DNA of 64,000 nucleotides from GM7GCV1 sp965222065 (GCA_965222065.1 OZ244933.1:2046001-2110000), one strand, 5' to 3'. Counted from the stretch's first letter, positions 28,528 through 38,603 are shown. The notes: generated from the letters alone by a model not told the origin. A program made the numbers and translations.

Positions 28528-29415
28528 ATGAAAGTTCTCTTGTTATTTGCCCTGTCCCTGTCGGCTACCTTTGCCCATGCAATGAATGAAGGTGTGGGGC
28601 TGATATCGCCTGGAGCCGAACTTCGTAAATTGCATGGGGACTTTGCCTTTCTTGAGGGGCCCGTTGCAGATGCGGAGGGAAACCTTCTCTTTAGTGATAT
28701 ACCCAGCAATCGCATTCTTAAATGGACGATTGAAGGCCAGTTAAAGACTGTTCTGGAAGATAGCAATGGAGGTAATGGGCTGGCATTTGATAGTTACGGT
28801 AACCTGATTATTTGTGAAGAATTGGGTAAGCGCATTTCCATGCTCAGGCCGGATGGGAGCCTGGAAGTTTTGGCAGAATCCTACAATGGGGCACCTTTTA
28901 ATAGCCCCAACGATCTTTGGGTGGACACCCGGAATGGTATTTACTTTACCGATCCTAACTATGATGAACCCGATAACCTGACCCAGGACTCAGAACAAGT
29001 CTATTACATCGCCCCTGACCGATCGACAGTCAGGCGAGTCACTTCCGATATGCAAAGGCCTAACGGAATTATCACCACGGCAGAAAACGATCGGTTATAT
29101 GTGGCAGATACCGAATACGATCAGGTATTTGAGTATGAAATTATTGATTACGGACAACTGGGTTCACGGCGGGCATTTGCCGACACGGCTTCTGATGGTA
29201 TTACCCTGGATGAGCAAGGCAACCTTTATACTGCCTGGGGGGATGGTATCAAGATTTATAGCCCCCAGGGTGAGCTGATCCAGATAATTCCCATGCTTGA
29301 AAGGCCTACCAATCTGGCGTTTGGCGGTAGCAAACACCAAACGCTGTTCATCACCGGTCGTCAAAGTCTTTATGCGATTGATATGGCAGTCAAAGGTGTT
29401 CCCAAGCCATTGTAA
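28528..29415 (+). CDS. Secreted SMP-30/gluconolactonase family protein
   Basis: 295 residues from ATG 28528, with GGAG upstream (an in-frame TTG at 28513 is less likely). A Sec signal peptide cleaves near AHA-MNE. It is a complete SMP-30 propeller: FLEGPVADAEGNLLFSD (metal Glu), SPNDLWVD (Asn), RPNGIITT (Asn) and ASDGITLD (Asp). It is the fourth family member in the window and the only one with a plain Sec signal and no lipobox. It follows the tandem GSDH proteins after a terminator, so it has its own promoter. A periplasmic lactonase that opens the product of sugar oxidation is the likely role. Confidence 0.87.
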   Translation: MKVLLLFALSLSATFAHAMNEGVGLISPGAELRKLHGDFAFLEGPVADAEGNLLFSDIPSNRILKWTIEGQLKTVLEDSNGGNGLAFDSYGNLIICEELGKRISMLRPDGSLEVLAESYNGAPFNSPNDLWVDTRNGIYFTDPNYDEPDNLTQDSEQVYYIAPDRSTVRRVTSDMQRPNGIITTAENDRLYVADTEYDQVFEYEIIDYGQLGSRRAFADTASDGITLDEQGNLYTAWGDGIKIYSPQGELIQIIPMLERPTNLAFGGSKHQTLFITGRQSLYAIDMAVKGVPKPL

Positions 29416-29541
29416 ACTCCTTAAGGTCAAGTTGACTTTATCTTGATATAGTAAGTCTGGTTGTTACAGCAGGTGAGGTTACGCCGGTTTCGGTGAGACC
29501 AATCACTTATATCAATAACAGATACACAAGGTGAAAAGCCC

Positions 29542-30300
29542 ATGAAGGGATTACTCATAACCGTGGTGATATTGGCCACTTCCGGATTTGTCATACCCGC
29601 CTATTCCCAGGAGCCAGAACCCTGGCAACTCGCCGAGGCCACTGAGGTCTGGGAGCCAGTACCACCCAGGGTCACGTTCAATGAGCAGGGCGTTCCTTCT
29701 GATGCTATCCAGTTGTTTAATGGTACGGATCTGTCCGTCTGGGAATCCGTCAGTGATGGCTCACCGGCCCCCTGGAACATCGACGGCGATATGCTGGTAA
29801 CCGCCTCCGGTAGCGGGGATATCCGTACCCGACAGGAATTTTGTGATGTCCAGTTACACATCGAATGGCAGTCTCCGGCAGAAGAGGATATGGAAGGTCC
29901 CGAGGGTCAGGGGCGCGGCAACAGCGGGGTATTTTTCCAGGAGCGCTATGAGGTTCAGGTGCTCGACTCTCATGGTGGTGAAACCTATCCCAATGGGCAG
30001 GCAGCCTCCATATACAAACAACATATCCCTTTGGTGAATGCGACCCGACCCCTGGACGAGTGGAATGTGTACGACATTATCTACATGGCACCGGAGTTTA
30101 ATAACTCGGGTGGGGTAACCAAACCGGCCTACCTCACGGTGTTTCACAATGGTGTCCTGGTGCAAAACCATGTGGCAGTTCGTGGGCCTACTGCCTGGAT
30201 CGGCCACCCTCCCTACGAAGCTCATGGCTGCGCGCCATTGAGTTTACAGGATCACGGCAATCCCACCCGGTTTCGCAACATCTGGATTCGTGAGCTATAG
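29542..30300 (+). CDS. Secreted DUF1080 / 3-keto-disaccharide hydrolase-family protein
   Basis: 252 residues with a signal peptide (cleavage near AYS-QEP). The DUF1080 fold (PF06439, named 3-keto-disaccharide hydrolase) is evident in IQLFNGTDLSVWES, GRGNSGVFFQERYEVQVLDS, DEWNVYDIIY and the C-terminal PTRFRNIWIREL. The family adopts a concanavalin/LamG-like beta-sandwich and includes enzymes that cleave 3-keto-glycosides. It lies 26 bp before a giant gene whose N-terminus has a related fold, so the two are probably co-expressed. Periplasmic hydrolysis of an oxidised glycoside is plausible. Confidence 0.85.
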   Translation: MKGLLITVVILATSGFVIPAYSQEPEPWQLAEATEVWEPVPPRVTFNEQGVPSDAIQLFNGTDLSVWESVSDGSPAPWNIDGDMLVTASGSGDIRTRQEFCDVQLHIEWQSPAEEDMEGPEGQGRGNSGVFFQERYEVQVLDSHGGETYPNGQAASIYKQHIPLVNATRPLDEWNVYDIIYMAPEFNNSGGVTKPAYLTVFHNGVLVQNHVAVRGPTAWIGHPPYEAHGCAPLSLQDHGNPTRFRNIWIREL

Positions 30301-30326
30301 ACAGTTCACGAATAAGGCGTTGCCCG

Positions 30327-33300
30327 ATGAAAACTGTCCAATACCTGTCAAGAGTCATCCTTGGCCTGTTTGTTTGTCACAATCTGTCCTGGGCTGAGAC
30401 GACGAGCGACTTTTTCCCTTATCTCCTGGATAGCGAATCATTAACAACGGTTACAGCACAATACGTCAATGGCCAGCTCTCAAGCCAGGGTGCAGGAAGC
30501 CAGTTACTGATTTCTGCTGATGAGTCTGTCCAGTCAAATGTCTCATTGGGCGATAGCGTACTCAGGATTGAATATTTGGCATCTGATCATGCCAGTGCCG
30601 GAATTTATCTGCAGGGGCGCTATGAAATAGCGCTGCTGGATTATGGAAAGGACCAGGCGCTGACCTTTAGGGATGCCGGTGGCGTTCAGCAACGAATCCC
30701 GGAGGTTCCGGGGGTCGCCCCGTTAGTGGATGTTGAGCAATCGCCCGGCCAGTGGCAAACCCTGAGCGTAAAGTTTCGTGCGCCAAAATACGACGAAGCG
30801 TCCAATAAAATCGCCAACGCCATGATCCTGGAAGCCACTCTAAACGGTGAAACAGTACAAAAGAATACCCTGTTGCCCAGTTTTACTGAGGAGCCGCTTA
30901 ATCCCTGGGAGACGTCCAGGGGGCCTGCCCTGATTAGGGTAAGGGAGGGGCAATTGGCCATACGTTCACTGGAAATCCACCCGGCAGATTTTTCTCGGGT
31001 AACTTTGCCAGAAGTGAACGGTGCAGACACCAATGAGCAGGAACTGGTTGATTTTGTCAGTGTCGGGGAAAAGGCGTTTCAGGATCTTGGTTGTACAGAA
31101 TGTCATGCGGTCGCAGCGAATGACCAGAGCATGAAAACCGGCCCAAACCTGTTTGGATTGTTCAAGAACGTACCTCGTGATCGCGAGATAGTCGAAACTC
31201 CTGAAAAACATCAATTTACTGTCAAGGCCGATTTCAGTTATCTGGAACGCAGTGTAAGAAGTCCCGGTGCTGAGCTGGCTATTCGGGAGCGGGGTGCCAA
31301 TGCAGGCGAAGCCTATATGCCCATTATGCCACCCTATGGACAGCAGACCTTGTCCGATCGCCAGCTCGATGCTATTGGCTATTACCTGCAGACACTGAAT
31401 ACAGTGCCTGAACAGGGGCCGGTCATAAAACTGGTCGAGCCCTCCGGGCCAGAAAAATATGATCCACTACAGGACGATTTACAGTTTCTGGTAACTGATC
31501 GTGTACGTATCCAGCGCGGTCCCATGGAAGGACTCTCTGCGCGGGCCATTCATGTCGGCCAGCCCAACGCAGTAAATTACAGTTTTGACCCTCGTATTTT
31601 GGGGATTGCCAAGGTATGGCAAGGAGGGTTTCTGGATATGTCTGCGGAGCTGGCAAACCGCGGCGGTGGAGGCATAAAAACAGGCTTTGAAACGCGCGAA
31701 ATCGATTTGGGTGAGGCACGTGTACTCTTTGCCCCCCTGAATGCAGAAGGGGAGCTCATCGACTTTTCTTTCAAGGAATCAGTCTTTGGAGATACAGAAA
31801 CCATTCAAAAATCACTTTGGTCTACCGAAGATCAGGCTGAGCTTATTGCAGGCCAGGATGCAAGGTTTCTGGGATATGAGCGCCTTTCAACAAACAAAAC
31901 AGCACCCCCGGTGTTTCGCTACCAGGTAGGCGATAACCAGCTGGAAGTCTCCACGGATATCTCCGCTACAGGATTGGTCACCATTACGGTGGTGGGTGAG
32001 CGGGTCCATCCGCAGCGCTTTATGGTGAACCGCTCAATACTTTCTGATGTACGGATATCAGCCGGTCGTCTGGACGGTGATCTTTGGTTGCTGCCTGCTG
32101 GCAATGAGGTTATTACGCTTCATGCCAGAATGGCGCTGGCGGGCAATGCCTGGAAGCCGGATGCAACAGATTTTAATTACCTGCGCCAGCGGGTAAAACG
32201 TGTTGATGCTGTTGCTGACCTGCCTGCAGGTTACTCGGTTGAAAACTATCTGCCGCCACAGGATAACTATGGCCGTGACCAGTTGTTTGAAGCCCTGGGT
32301 CTGGCACTTGCCGAGGATGGCACCATTGTTGTCGCAACACGCACGGCGGGTATCTGGCGTATTGTTGATGGAGAGTGGCATCTGTTCGCTGAGGGACTAT
32401 TTGATAGTCTTGGCATACAGATTGAAGACGAACATGGTCTCCAGCTCGTGGTTGGGCAAAAAGCTGAGCTTACTCGTGTTACCGACACCTACGGCGACGG
32501 GTTGGCGGATCGCTTTGACACCCTGTTTGATGCCCACAGCTACCATGGCAATTACCATACTTATTTACATGGCCCGGCGAGAGCGCCGGATGGTGCTTAC
32601 CATATAAGTTTAAATCTCGCCCATACAGACGAGGCGATCTACAAGGCAGACGGTCGCTATATGGGAAGCCAGGGTGGTTACAGTGGCTGGAGTATTCGCG
32701 TCACGCCCGAGGGCAGCTACAGTCTTTATGCCAATGGCATGCGCAGCCCTGCCGGGCTGGCCACGGGCCCGGATGGTGGGCTCTGGTACACCGAAAACCA
32801 GGGTGAATTTGTCGGAACGTCGAAACTGTTTCTTGTAGAGCAAGGCAAGTTTTACGGTCATCCCAGTGGTCTGGTCGACCTCCCGGGTAGAACACCGGAT
32901 TCCGAAGATATTCAATGGGAACAGGTGGCCAATGATCGTGAGCGCGCGATTGTGTTGTTCCCCCATAACATTGTGGCCAATGCGCCAGGCAACCCCTTTT
33001 GGGACACCACCGGAGGTGAATTTGGTCCTTTTGCCGGGCAAATGCTGGTAGGTGATCAGACGCAGTCGAACCTTCTCAGGGTGGTTACTGAAGAAATCAA
33101 TGGTCGCCAACAGGGAGTAGTTATGCCCTTCATGTCCGGACTGGCGTCAGGAGTGATGCGAGGGCTGTTTTTGCCGGACAACAGTCTTCTTCTGGGGCAG
33201 ACAGGTCGAGGCTGGCAAGCCAGGGGCGGACATGTCGCAGCGCTGCAGCACATTAGCTACGATGGCAATACCTTAGCTCCAGCCATTAAGTCAGTAACCG

Positions 33301-33629
33301 CCACAGCCAATGGCTTTAAGGTCTTTCTGACACAGCCTGTTCCCTCAAATATTGAAGATGCTTCAGTGCTGGTACGCTCCTGGGTTTACCGCGATGCCCC
33401 GGATTATGGATCGCCTGAAATGGACCTCCGTGATGAGATAGCCGACATACGGGTTGCCGATGGGGGTAAGACGCTCATGATTGAGCTTGCGGATACACGT
33501 CAACCGCAAGTACATCCACAACAAACCGCGAGGGTCTATCATATTTCACTGGCGGAAGGGCTTTTTGGGGAGAATTCACCTGCACTTAATGCCTTTTATT
33601 CACTCCGGCAATTTGCCCGGGAAAATTGA
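30327..33629 (+). CDS. Large secreted DUF1080-like / cytochrome c / propeller protein
   Basis: 1100 residues with an N-terminal signal peptide (cleavage near SWA-ETT). Residues about 40-225 look like a divergent DUF1080 sandwich (SAGIYLQGRYEIALLDYG, GQWQTLSVKF). A cytochrome c domain follows, with CTECH at 256-260 and Met candidates in MPIMPPYG near 330. From about 385 to the end are beta-rich domains and a propeller (ALAEDGTIVVATRTAGIWRI, ARAPDGAYHISLN, SPAGLATGPDGGLWYTENQG) resembling Planctomycetes-type haem/propeller proteins. This suggests one polypeptide that binds a glycan and oxidises it with haem electron transfer. It is operonic with the DUF1080 hydrolase upstream. Confidence 0.78.
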   Translation: MKTVQYLSRVILGLFVCHNLSWAETTSDFFPYLLDSESLTTVTAQYVNGQLSSQGAGSQLLISADESVQSNVSLGDSVLRIEYLASDHASAGIYLQGRYEIALLDYGKDQALTFRDAGGVQQRIPEVPGVAPLVDVEQSPGQWQTLSVKFRAPKYDEASNKIANAMILEATLNGETVQKNTLLPSFTEEPLNPWETSRGPALIRVREGQLAIRSLEIHPADFSRVTLPEVNGADTNEQELVDFVSVGEKAFQDLGCTECHAVAANDQSMKTGPNLFGLFKNVPRDREIVETPEKHQFTVKADFSYLERSVRSPGAELAIRERGANAGEAYMPIMPPYGQQTLSDRQLDAIGYYLQTLNTVPEQGPVIKLVEPSGPEKYDPLQDDLQFLVTDRVRIQRGPMEGLSARAIHVGQPNAVNYSFDPRILGIAKVWQGGFLDMSAELANRGGGGIKTGFETREIDLGEARVLFAPLNAEGELIDFSFKESVFGDTETIQKSLWSTEDQAELIAGQDARFLGYERLSTNKTAPPVFRYQVGDNQLEVSTDISATGLVTITVVGERVHPQRFMVNRSILSDVRISAGRLDGDLWLLPAGNEVITLHARMALAGNAWKPDATDFNYLRQRVKRVDAVADLPAGYSVENYLPPQDNYGRDQLFEALGLALAEDGTIVVATRTAGIWRIVDGEWHLFAEGLFDSLGIQIEDEHGLQLVVGQKAELTRVTDTYGDGLADRFDTLFDAHSYHGNYHTYLHGPARAPDGAYHISLNLAHTDEAIYKADGRYMGSQGGYSGWSIRVTPEGSYSLYANGMRSPAGLATGPDGGLWYTENQGEFVGTSKLFLVEQGKFYGHPSGLVDLPGRTPDSEDIQWEQVANDRERAIVLFPHNIVANAPGNPFWDTTGGEFGPFAGQMLVGDQTQSNLLRVVTEEINGRQQGVVMPFMSGLASGVMRGLFLPDNSLLLGQTGRGWQARGGHVAALQHISYDGNTLAPAIKSVTATANGFKVFLTQPVPSNIEDASVLVRSWVYRDAPDYGSPEMDLRDEIADIRVADGGKTLMIELADTRQPQVHPQQTARVYHISLAEGLFGENSPALNAFYSLRQFAREN

Positions 33630-33733
33630 TCATTAGGCGTTTTCAATAAAAGCTGCTTCCTTCTCTGGTCGCGCAAGCGGGTATGCCATTAGAATGGCAG
33701 AGTGGTCCCATTTTCGAGAGGAGGTTTATAGCT

Positions 33734-34702
33734 GTGAAAGCCATCGTTGTACGTGAGACAGGTGGTCCCGAAAAGTTGATTCTGGAAGAAGTGAAGGAAA
33801 GATCTCCGGCCCAGGGCGAAGTCCTTGTAAACGTCGAAGCAGCAGGCCTTAACTTTATTGATACCTATCATCGAAGTGGGCTCTATCCGCAGGATCTTCC
33901 CTTTACCCCCGGTCTGGAAGGGGCTGGAATCATCTCTGCGGTTGGCGAGGGAGTGACTGAGTTTGCCGTCGGTGATCGTATCGGCTGGGTTGGCGTACCG
34001 GGAAGCTACGCCGAGCGTCAACTGGTTCCAGTGGACAAAGCCATTCCCATCCCCGATGAGCTGGAAACAAGCACGGTTGCCGCCGTATTGCTTCAGGGCA
34101 TAACTGCCCATTATTTGGCAACAGATACTTACCCGTTAAAGCAGGGTGACAATTGCCTGATTCACGCGGGTTCTGGAGGGGTAGGGTTACTGCTTACCCA
34201 GATTGCCAAACTCAAGGGTGCGCATGTGTTCACTACAGTAGGCTCCGGCGAAAAAGCGATACTGAGCAAGATCGCCGGCGCTGATGAAACCATTCTCTAT
34301 CGTGAAATCAATTTTAAAGATGTCATCGAGGACAGGCTTGGCCAACATCCGCTCCATGTGGTTTACGATGGCGTGGGAGCGGCAACCTTTAATGATGGCC
34401 TGGATCTCTTAAGGCCGCGAGGCATGATGGTAACCTTTGGAAATTCTTCCGGACCGGTTCCGGAAATTTCACCGCTTTTGCTTGCGGAAAAAGGATCATT
34501 ATTTCTCACACGACCGACCATGGCTCACTACACACAAAGCAGGGAAGAATTACTGGCACGCACATCTGACCTGTTTCACTGGATAATTTCAGGTCAGCTA
34601 AACGTCCGTATTGGTGACGAGTTTTCCCTTGATCAGGCAGCGGAAGCTCATAGTGCACTGGAGTCTCGCCAAACAACAGGCAAGGTGTTATTGCATCCCT
34701 AG
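33734..34702 (+). CDS. NADPH:quinone oxidoreductase (zinc-less MDR family)
   Basis: 322 residues from GTG 33734, picked because GAGGAGG precedes it; longer frames upstream lack a ribosome binding site. It is a medium-chain dehydrogenase/reductase of the quinone oxidoreductase type (QorA): GLNFIDTYHRSGLYP near the N-terminus, PGLEGAGIISAVGEG, and the NADPH motif AGSGGVGLLLTQIAK. It lacks the catalytic zinc Cys/His set of alcohol dehydrogenases. It reduces quinones or enones in the cytoplasm, usually as a detoxification step. It lies about 105 bp after the giant haem protein, with no clear functional link. Confidence 0.88.
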   Translation: MKAIVVRETGGPEKLILEEVKERSPAQGEVLVNVEAAGLNFIDTYHRSGLYPQDLPFTPGLEGAGIISAVGEGVTEFAVGDRIGWVGVPGSYAERQLVPVDKAIPIPDELETSTVAAVLLQGITAHYLATDTYPLKQGDNCLIHAGSGGVGLLLTQIAKLKGAHVFTTVGSGEKAILSKIAGADETILYREINFKDVIEDRLGQHPLHVVYDGVGAATFNDGLDLLRPRGMMVTFGNSSGPVPEISPLLLAEKGSLFLTRPTMAHYTQSREELLARTSDLFHWIISGQLNVRIGDEFSLDQAAEAHSALESRQTTGKVLLHP

Positions 34703-34829
34703 GTAGGGTTTATGCCGGTCAGCCTTATCAATCTTTAACCGGCTATGTTACCTCCCGGTCATGTCAAGCGAGAGACCGACCTTTTAAAATCTGGCAGAGT
34801 TTCAATCTGGTTTAATCAGGGGAGAAAAA

Positions 34830-36212
34830 ATGAAAAGCATGAAAAACAAAGTATTTGCAGTGCTTGTCATGTCAGCCGCCTTGGTTGGCTCGACTTTACT
34901 AGCGCAGGATGCCAACACAACTTACAACAGAATTGACAGGGTGATGGATTGGGGCGCGACCACAACACACCTGGTTGTGGATCTGGGGGATGAAGTCCGC
35001 CGAGGCCGGGTCGATGCCGATACCTTTAGCGTTCATGTTCGTCGCAGTGATCCCCGGCTAGAGGAACCGTTTTTGGAAGAAGGCGAGCGCAATGTGGTCG
35101 AAGCCTATATCTCTGATGAAAATGGTAACGCGGTCAGGACTGGTCGGTACGCCACTCTGGTTATGGAAATTGGGCCCACGGTTTCCCTGGGCAATGCGTT
35201 GAACTATGGGCGCGACCCGGACGTTGGGCGAAACATCAACGCCTGGAGCCAAAATGATTACACCATTACCCAGGAAGAGCCGATCAGGGGAATAGACGGT
35301 AACCTGGTCGCGACGGAGATGAACCAGTACTTCCAGCATGGGATCAATCAGTTTGAATTCGGTTCAACGTCCTACGACGACGAAGAGCACGGCCTGATTG
35401 AAATGCAATACGCCCACTTCGCGCCCGAAGAGGACAGGGGGCAAAATCCCTTAATTATCTGGTTGCACGGCGGTGGCGAGGGCGGCACTGATCCCACTAT
35501 TCCGCTGGCAGGCAATCGGGCTGATGCCTTTGCGTCCGAAGAAATCCAGGCATATTTTGATGGGGCCTACGTGTTGGTACCCCAGTCTCCCACTCGCTGG
35601 ATGCATGGGCCAACCGGCCAAGAAGGTAGCGGGGTCAAGGAAGATGCACTCTCGATCTATACCCGCGCAGTTCAGGACCTGGTTGAGACATTTGTTGCCG
35701 AGCGTCCAGATATAGATACCGACCGAATCTACGTGTCCGGTGCTTCGAATGGTGGCTGGATGACGGTTCGGCTGGTTCTGGATTATCCGGATTATTACGC
35801 TGCCGCGCTTCCAGTGTGCGAACCGCTTAATCTTGACTATGTCAGTGAAGAGGAGCTGGAGGGAATCGTTGACCTGCCCATGTGGATCGTCACGGCAGCC
35901 AATGACGACGTCGTTGAGCCGGAGGCGTTTCCAATTCCTCTTTATTCAAAATTACGAAGCATGGATGCAGAAAATGTGCATCTGAGCATCTTGCCGGATG
36001 TGTCCGACATGTCAGGAAGCTACGTATCAGAGGATGGCACGCCGCATCAATACAATGGCCACTGGTCCTGGATTCCTGTTTATAACAATCACCTGGCCTA
36101 TGTTGAGGGTAGTGGCCAGCTTTACGGCCCGATCGTTCAGGAAGTCGACAGGGTCGGTGATCGGGAAGTGGTGACTGTCATGGAGTGGCTGGCGGCACAG
36201 TCCAAAGAGTGA
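34830..36212 (+). CDS. Secreted alpha/beta hydrolase (esterase/peptidase-like)
   Basis: 460 residues, ATG 34830 after GGGGAGA. A signal peptide cleaves near LLA-QDA. The first about 190 residues form a beta-rich domain. An alpha/beta hydrolase follows: PLIIWLHGGGEGG (oxyanion region) and the nucleophile elbow GASNGG in RIYVSGASNGGWM. The Asp may lie in TAANDDVVEPE, and the final His in YNGHWSWIP. It resembles the secreted esterases and prolyl-oligopeptidase-like proteins found in polysaccharide loci, where they remove acyl groups from glycans. The substrate is unknown. It stands alone between a quinone reductase and a convergent AEC transporter. Confidence 0.8.
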   Translation: MKSMKNKVFAVLVMSAALVGSTLLAQDANTTYNRIDRVMDWGATTTHLVVDLGDEVRRGRVDADTFSVHVRRSDPRLEEPFLEEGERNVVEAYISDENGNAVRTGRYATLVMEIGPTVSLGNALNYGRDPDVGRNINAWSQNDYTITQEEPIRGIDGNLVATEMNQYFQHGINQFEFGSTSYDDEEHGLIEMQYAHFAPEEDRGQNPLIIWLHGGGEGGTDPTIPLAGNRADAFASEEIQAYFDGAYVLVPQSPTRWMHGPTGQEGSGVKEDALSIYTRAVQDLVETFVAERPDIDTDRIYVSGASNGGWMTVRLVLDYPDYYAAALPVCEPLNLDYVSEEELEGIVDLPMWIVTAANDDVVEPEAFPIPLYSKLRSMDAENVHLSILPDVSDMSGSYVSEDGTPHQYNGHWSWIPVYNNHLAYVEGSGQLYGPIVQEVDRVGDREVVTVMEWLAAQSKE

Positions 36213-36292
36213 TTCCAGCCACTTCAATCATTACCCGGCCGAAATAGCCATATCTGACATTCTTTGACGTTCTGTCTCGGCCGGGCTGGTGA

Positions 36293-37276
36293 TCAGGTCA
36301 AATATTGAAGGACAAAATATAACCAGGGGATAACCAGGATAAGCATTGCTGTAGAAACCAGCCAGAGACTGTTGGCCAGCTCCAGGTCCAGGTTGAATAT
36401 GGATGCCGCCACCAGCGCATTAAACCCGACAGGCATGGAACTGCATATCACGACCACCAGGAACGGTAGTCCATCGGCAATCTCGTGAAGGTTCAACAGG
36501 TAGGCTACTGAACAGGCAATGACGGGAACAAAGACGAACTTTGTTACAGAAATCGCCAAACAGGGTTTTAGATAGTTTTTTACGCTGGAAAATCGCAGAC
36601 CCAGACCAATAGAAAAGATCAGTAAAAATGTTGCTATTGGGACGAATACGGCGATCAGTGTTTCAATAAGCGCAGGTCTGGTTACGCCAGTAAAATTCAG
36701 GGTCAGGCCGGCCCCAACCGCGGTAAATACCATAATGACAAAAGGGTCTTTAGCGACGCCAATAAGTCTTTGTGCTGGAGTTATCCTCTGGTCAATTGCG
36801 CCGTGGCCAAAATATCTGGCTACTGGGAAGCCAAACATGTAATAACACAATTCTTCCAGCATCTTATACAGGGCAACCAGTGCAAAGCCGGCCTCACCCA
36901 AAAACATAAAGCAAAATAATGTACCCAGTGCGCCGAGGTTTGTGACCAAACCGCTGGTAAACATGACACCTGTCTGTCGCCTCTCCATCTTCAGGGCTTT
37001 TGAAAAAAGAACCCCCATGAATCCGCCGGAGAGCAACGCCGTAAGGCCGACAAATGGCAGCCAAATAACGCGTATATCGTCAAACGAAACGATCCAGAAA
37101 GCGCCAACCAGTGCGATAGGAAAAAAGTAAAGCAGGGCAACTTTCTGCAGAATCTTCCTGAGGTCTGAAATCTCGACAGGCAGGCTGAGCTGGCCGGATG
37201 CACAAACCCGGCGAACTGTGTACCCCAGTGCCAGGGCACTGATCACGAGGGCAAGGGAATAGATAATGGCGAGCAT
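36293..37276 (-). CDS. AEC-family (auxin efflux carrier-like) transporter
   Basis: 327 residues with ten predicted membrane helices in two five-helix halves. It is typical of Mem_trans/AEC (PF03547): a broken helix near FTSGLVTNLGALG and the C-terminal half with CSSMPVGFNALVAASIFNLD. Bacterial members carry small dicarboxylates such as malate or malonate across the inner membrane. The direction and substrate here are unknown. It is convergent with the hydrolase gene, with a long-loop CCCGGCCGA / TCGGCCGGG repeat between them, and divergent from the TIM-barrel pair at 37.5 kb. Confidence 0.83.
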   Translation of the reverse strand: MLAIIYSLALVISALALGYTVRRVCASGQLSLPVEISDLRKILQKVALLYFFPIALVGAFWIVSFDDIRVIWLPFVGLTALLSGGFMGVLFSKALKMERRQTGVMFTSGLVTNLGALGTLFCFMFLGEAGFALVALYKMLEELCYYMFGFPVARYFGHGAIDQRITPAQRLIGVAKDPFVIMVFTAVGAGLTLNFTGVTRPALIETLIAVFVPIATFLLIFSIGLGLRFSSVKNYLKPCLAISVTKFVFVPVIACSVAYLLNLHEIADGLPFLVVVICSSMPVGFNALVAASIFNLDLELANSLWLVSTAMLILVIPWLYFVLQYLT

Positions 37277-37439
37277 GAATCAGGTGCTATCCGGATTTGT
37301 TTTTTTGAAGATAAGAATGAATGGCGCAGCAAAATTGCCGCCAATAGCTAATAGGTAAAGTATACCGTTCTGTGCAGTGTGAACTGAACCATTTCCTGTT
37401 GTAGCGATTTAGCTGGAAACGGTGTTCGAAAGTATTGCA

Positions 37440-37466
37440 TATAATTATTTTTTAATTGTCTACAGT
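37440..37466 (+). promoter_or_regulatory. Promoter -10 and variant GntR-type operator
   Basis: TATAAT at 37440-37445 is followed by AATTGTCTACAGTT. On the minus strand the latter reads CTGTAGACAATT, 11 of 12 identical to site 5 (CTGTATACAATT). The site would lie just after the transcription start. A weaker AAAGTATACCGT lies at 37357-37368. Confidence 0.4.
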
Positions 37467-37531
37467 TCGTCGATGAGGCATTCTTGTTACTTAGGCCAAA
37501 AAGAAATATCAATTTGCAGGGGGGACCTAAA

Positions 37532-38581
37532 TTGAATAAAAAAATATCTCGCAGAAAACTTTTAACTGCCGGATCAACCGGATTGATGGCAGGCGCGGTA
37601 GCGTCTACTGCTCACTCATGGTCATTGCCTTTTGTTGCTGGTGACCACCTGACCCAGTGGAGCCCATCTCCGGATGTTGTTCGCAACCTGACCCCGGGGA
37701 CAACACCTATTCGCTTGAGTAGTGCCGGGTACCAGCTGAGTAACAGAAATGGTAACAACCCCGTAGAACAGGTTTCATATATTAAAAGCAAGGGCTATAC
37801 CGCGGCCGAGACCTTTTTTAACAACTGGCGTCTAATGACAGACTCGGAAGCTCGTGAACTTAAAGAAGAGCTTCGACGTCAGGATCTCTGGTTCTATAAC
37901 GTTCATGTTTGGGACAACATTATTCATCCGGATCCTACAATTCGTGCCCAGACACACCGCAACTATCTGACCGCGATCGAAATGGCGGAACAGATGGATA
38001 TTGACTTCATACTTGTCCACGCTGGTAGTCGTGGCTATGGCAAGCCCAGCTATGCCGACCCTCGCAACTGGAACACTGAAACCTGGAAGATGACAGTTGA
38101 TGCGCTTAAGCAGGTATTGGCAGATACAGCAGGCAGCCGGGTTCAGCTGGCCGCAGAGGCGATTAACTCAAACCACCTGAATTCACCGGCAGCGCACGCT
38201 CAACTTAGAGAAGACGTCGGGGATGAGCGCCTCAAGGTAACACTGGATCCGACCAATATGGTGAATGCGAGTACATTGTTCCGCAGCGCCGAGTTGCTCA
38301 ACGAATGTTTTGAAACCCTGGGCGAAGACATTCTCTATGCTCACGCCAAGGATATTAAATGGACTGGCATGTTGCCTGGTATGGAATGGGTGATTCCCGG
38401 TCAAGGTGAAATGGACTACGAAGTCTATCTAACACATCTTAGCCGTATGGAATATCCACGACCGCTGATGATGGAGTTCCTCAACAGAGGGCCCGGCTAT
38501 CGAGGCACCGACCAGTATGTTCAGGCGAAACACTTTATTGAAGAAACTGCTGCTCGTCTGGGCGTCACCATCTATAGCTAA
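37532..38581 (+). CDS. Tat-exported sugar isomerase/epimerase-like TIM-barrel protein, copy 3
   Basis: 349 residues from a TTG start at 37532. It is preceded by GGGGGG and aligns exactly with the ATG of the next paralogue, so longer frames are unlikely. It has a Tat signal (SRRKLLTAGSTG, then a hydrophobic stretch to AHS). The TIM barrel is of the xylose isomerase-like type: QLAAEAIN (Glu), KVTLDPTN (Asp), YAHAKDIKW (His/Asp) and LMMEFLN (Glu). It shares the post-signal segment LTQWSP...RNLTPG with the pair at 6.7-9.6 kb. It is paired with a close paralogue 22 bp downstream instead of a small secreted protein. Confidence 0.85.
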   Translation: MNKKISRRKLLTAGSTGLMAGAVASTAHSWSLPFVAGDHLTQWSPSPDVVRNLTPGTTPIRLSSAGYQLSNRNGNNPVEQVSYIKSKGYTAAETFFNNWRLMTDSEARELKEELRRQDLWFYNVHVWDNIIHPDPTIRAQTHRNYLTAIEMAEQMDIDFILVHAGSRGYGKPSYADPRNWNTETWKMTVDALKQVLADTAGSRVQLAAEAINSNHLNSPAAHAQLREDVGDERLKVTLDPTNMVNASTLFRSAELLNECFETLGEDILYAHAKDIKWTGMLPGMEWVIPGQGEMDYEVYLTHLSRMEYPRPLMMEFLNRGPGYRGTDQYVQAKHFIEETAARLGVTIYS

Positions 38582-38603
38582 AACATAATTACAGGGGAAT
38601 GAA

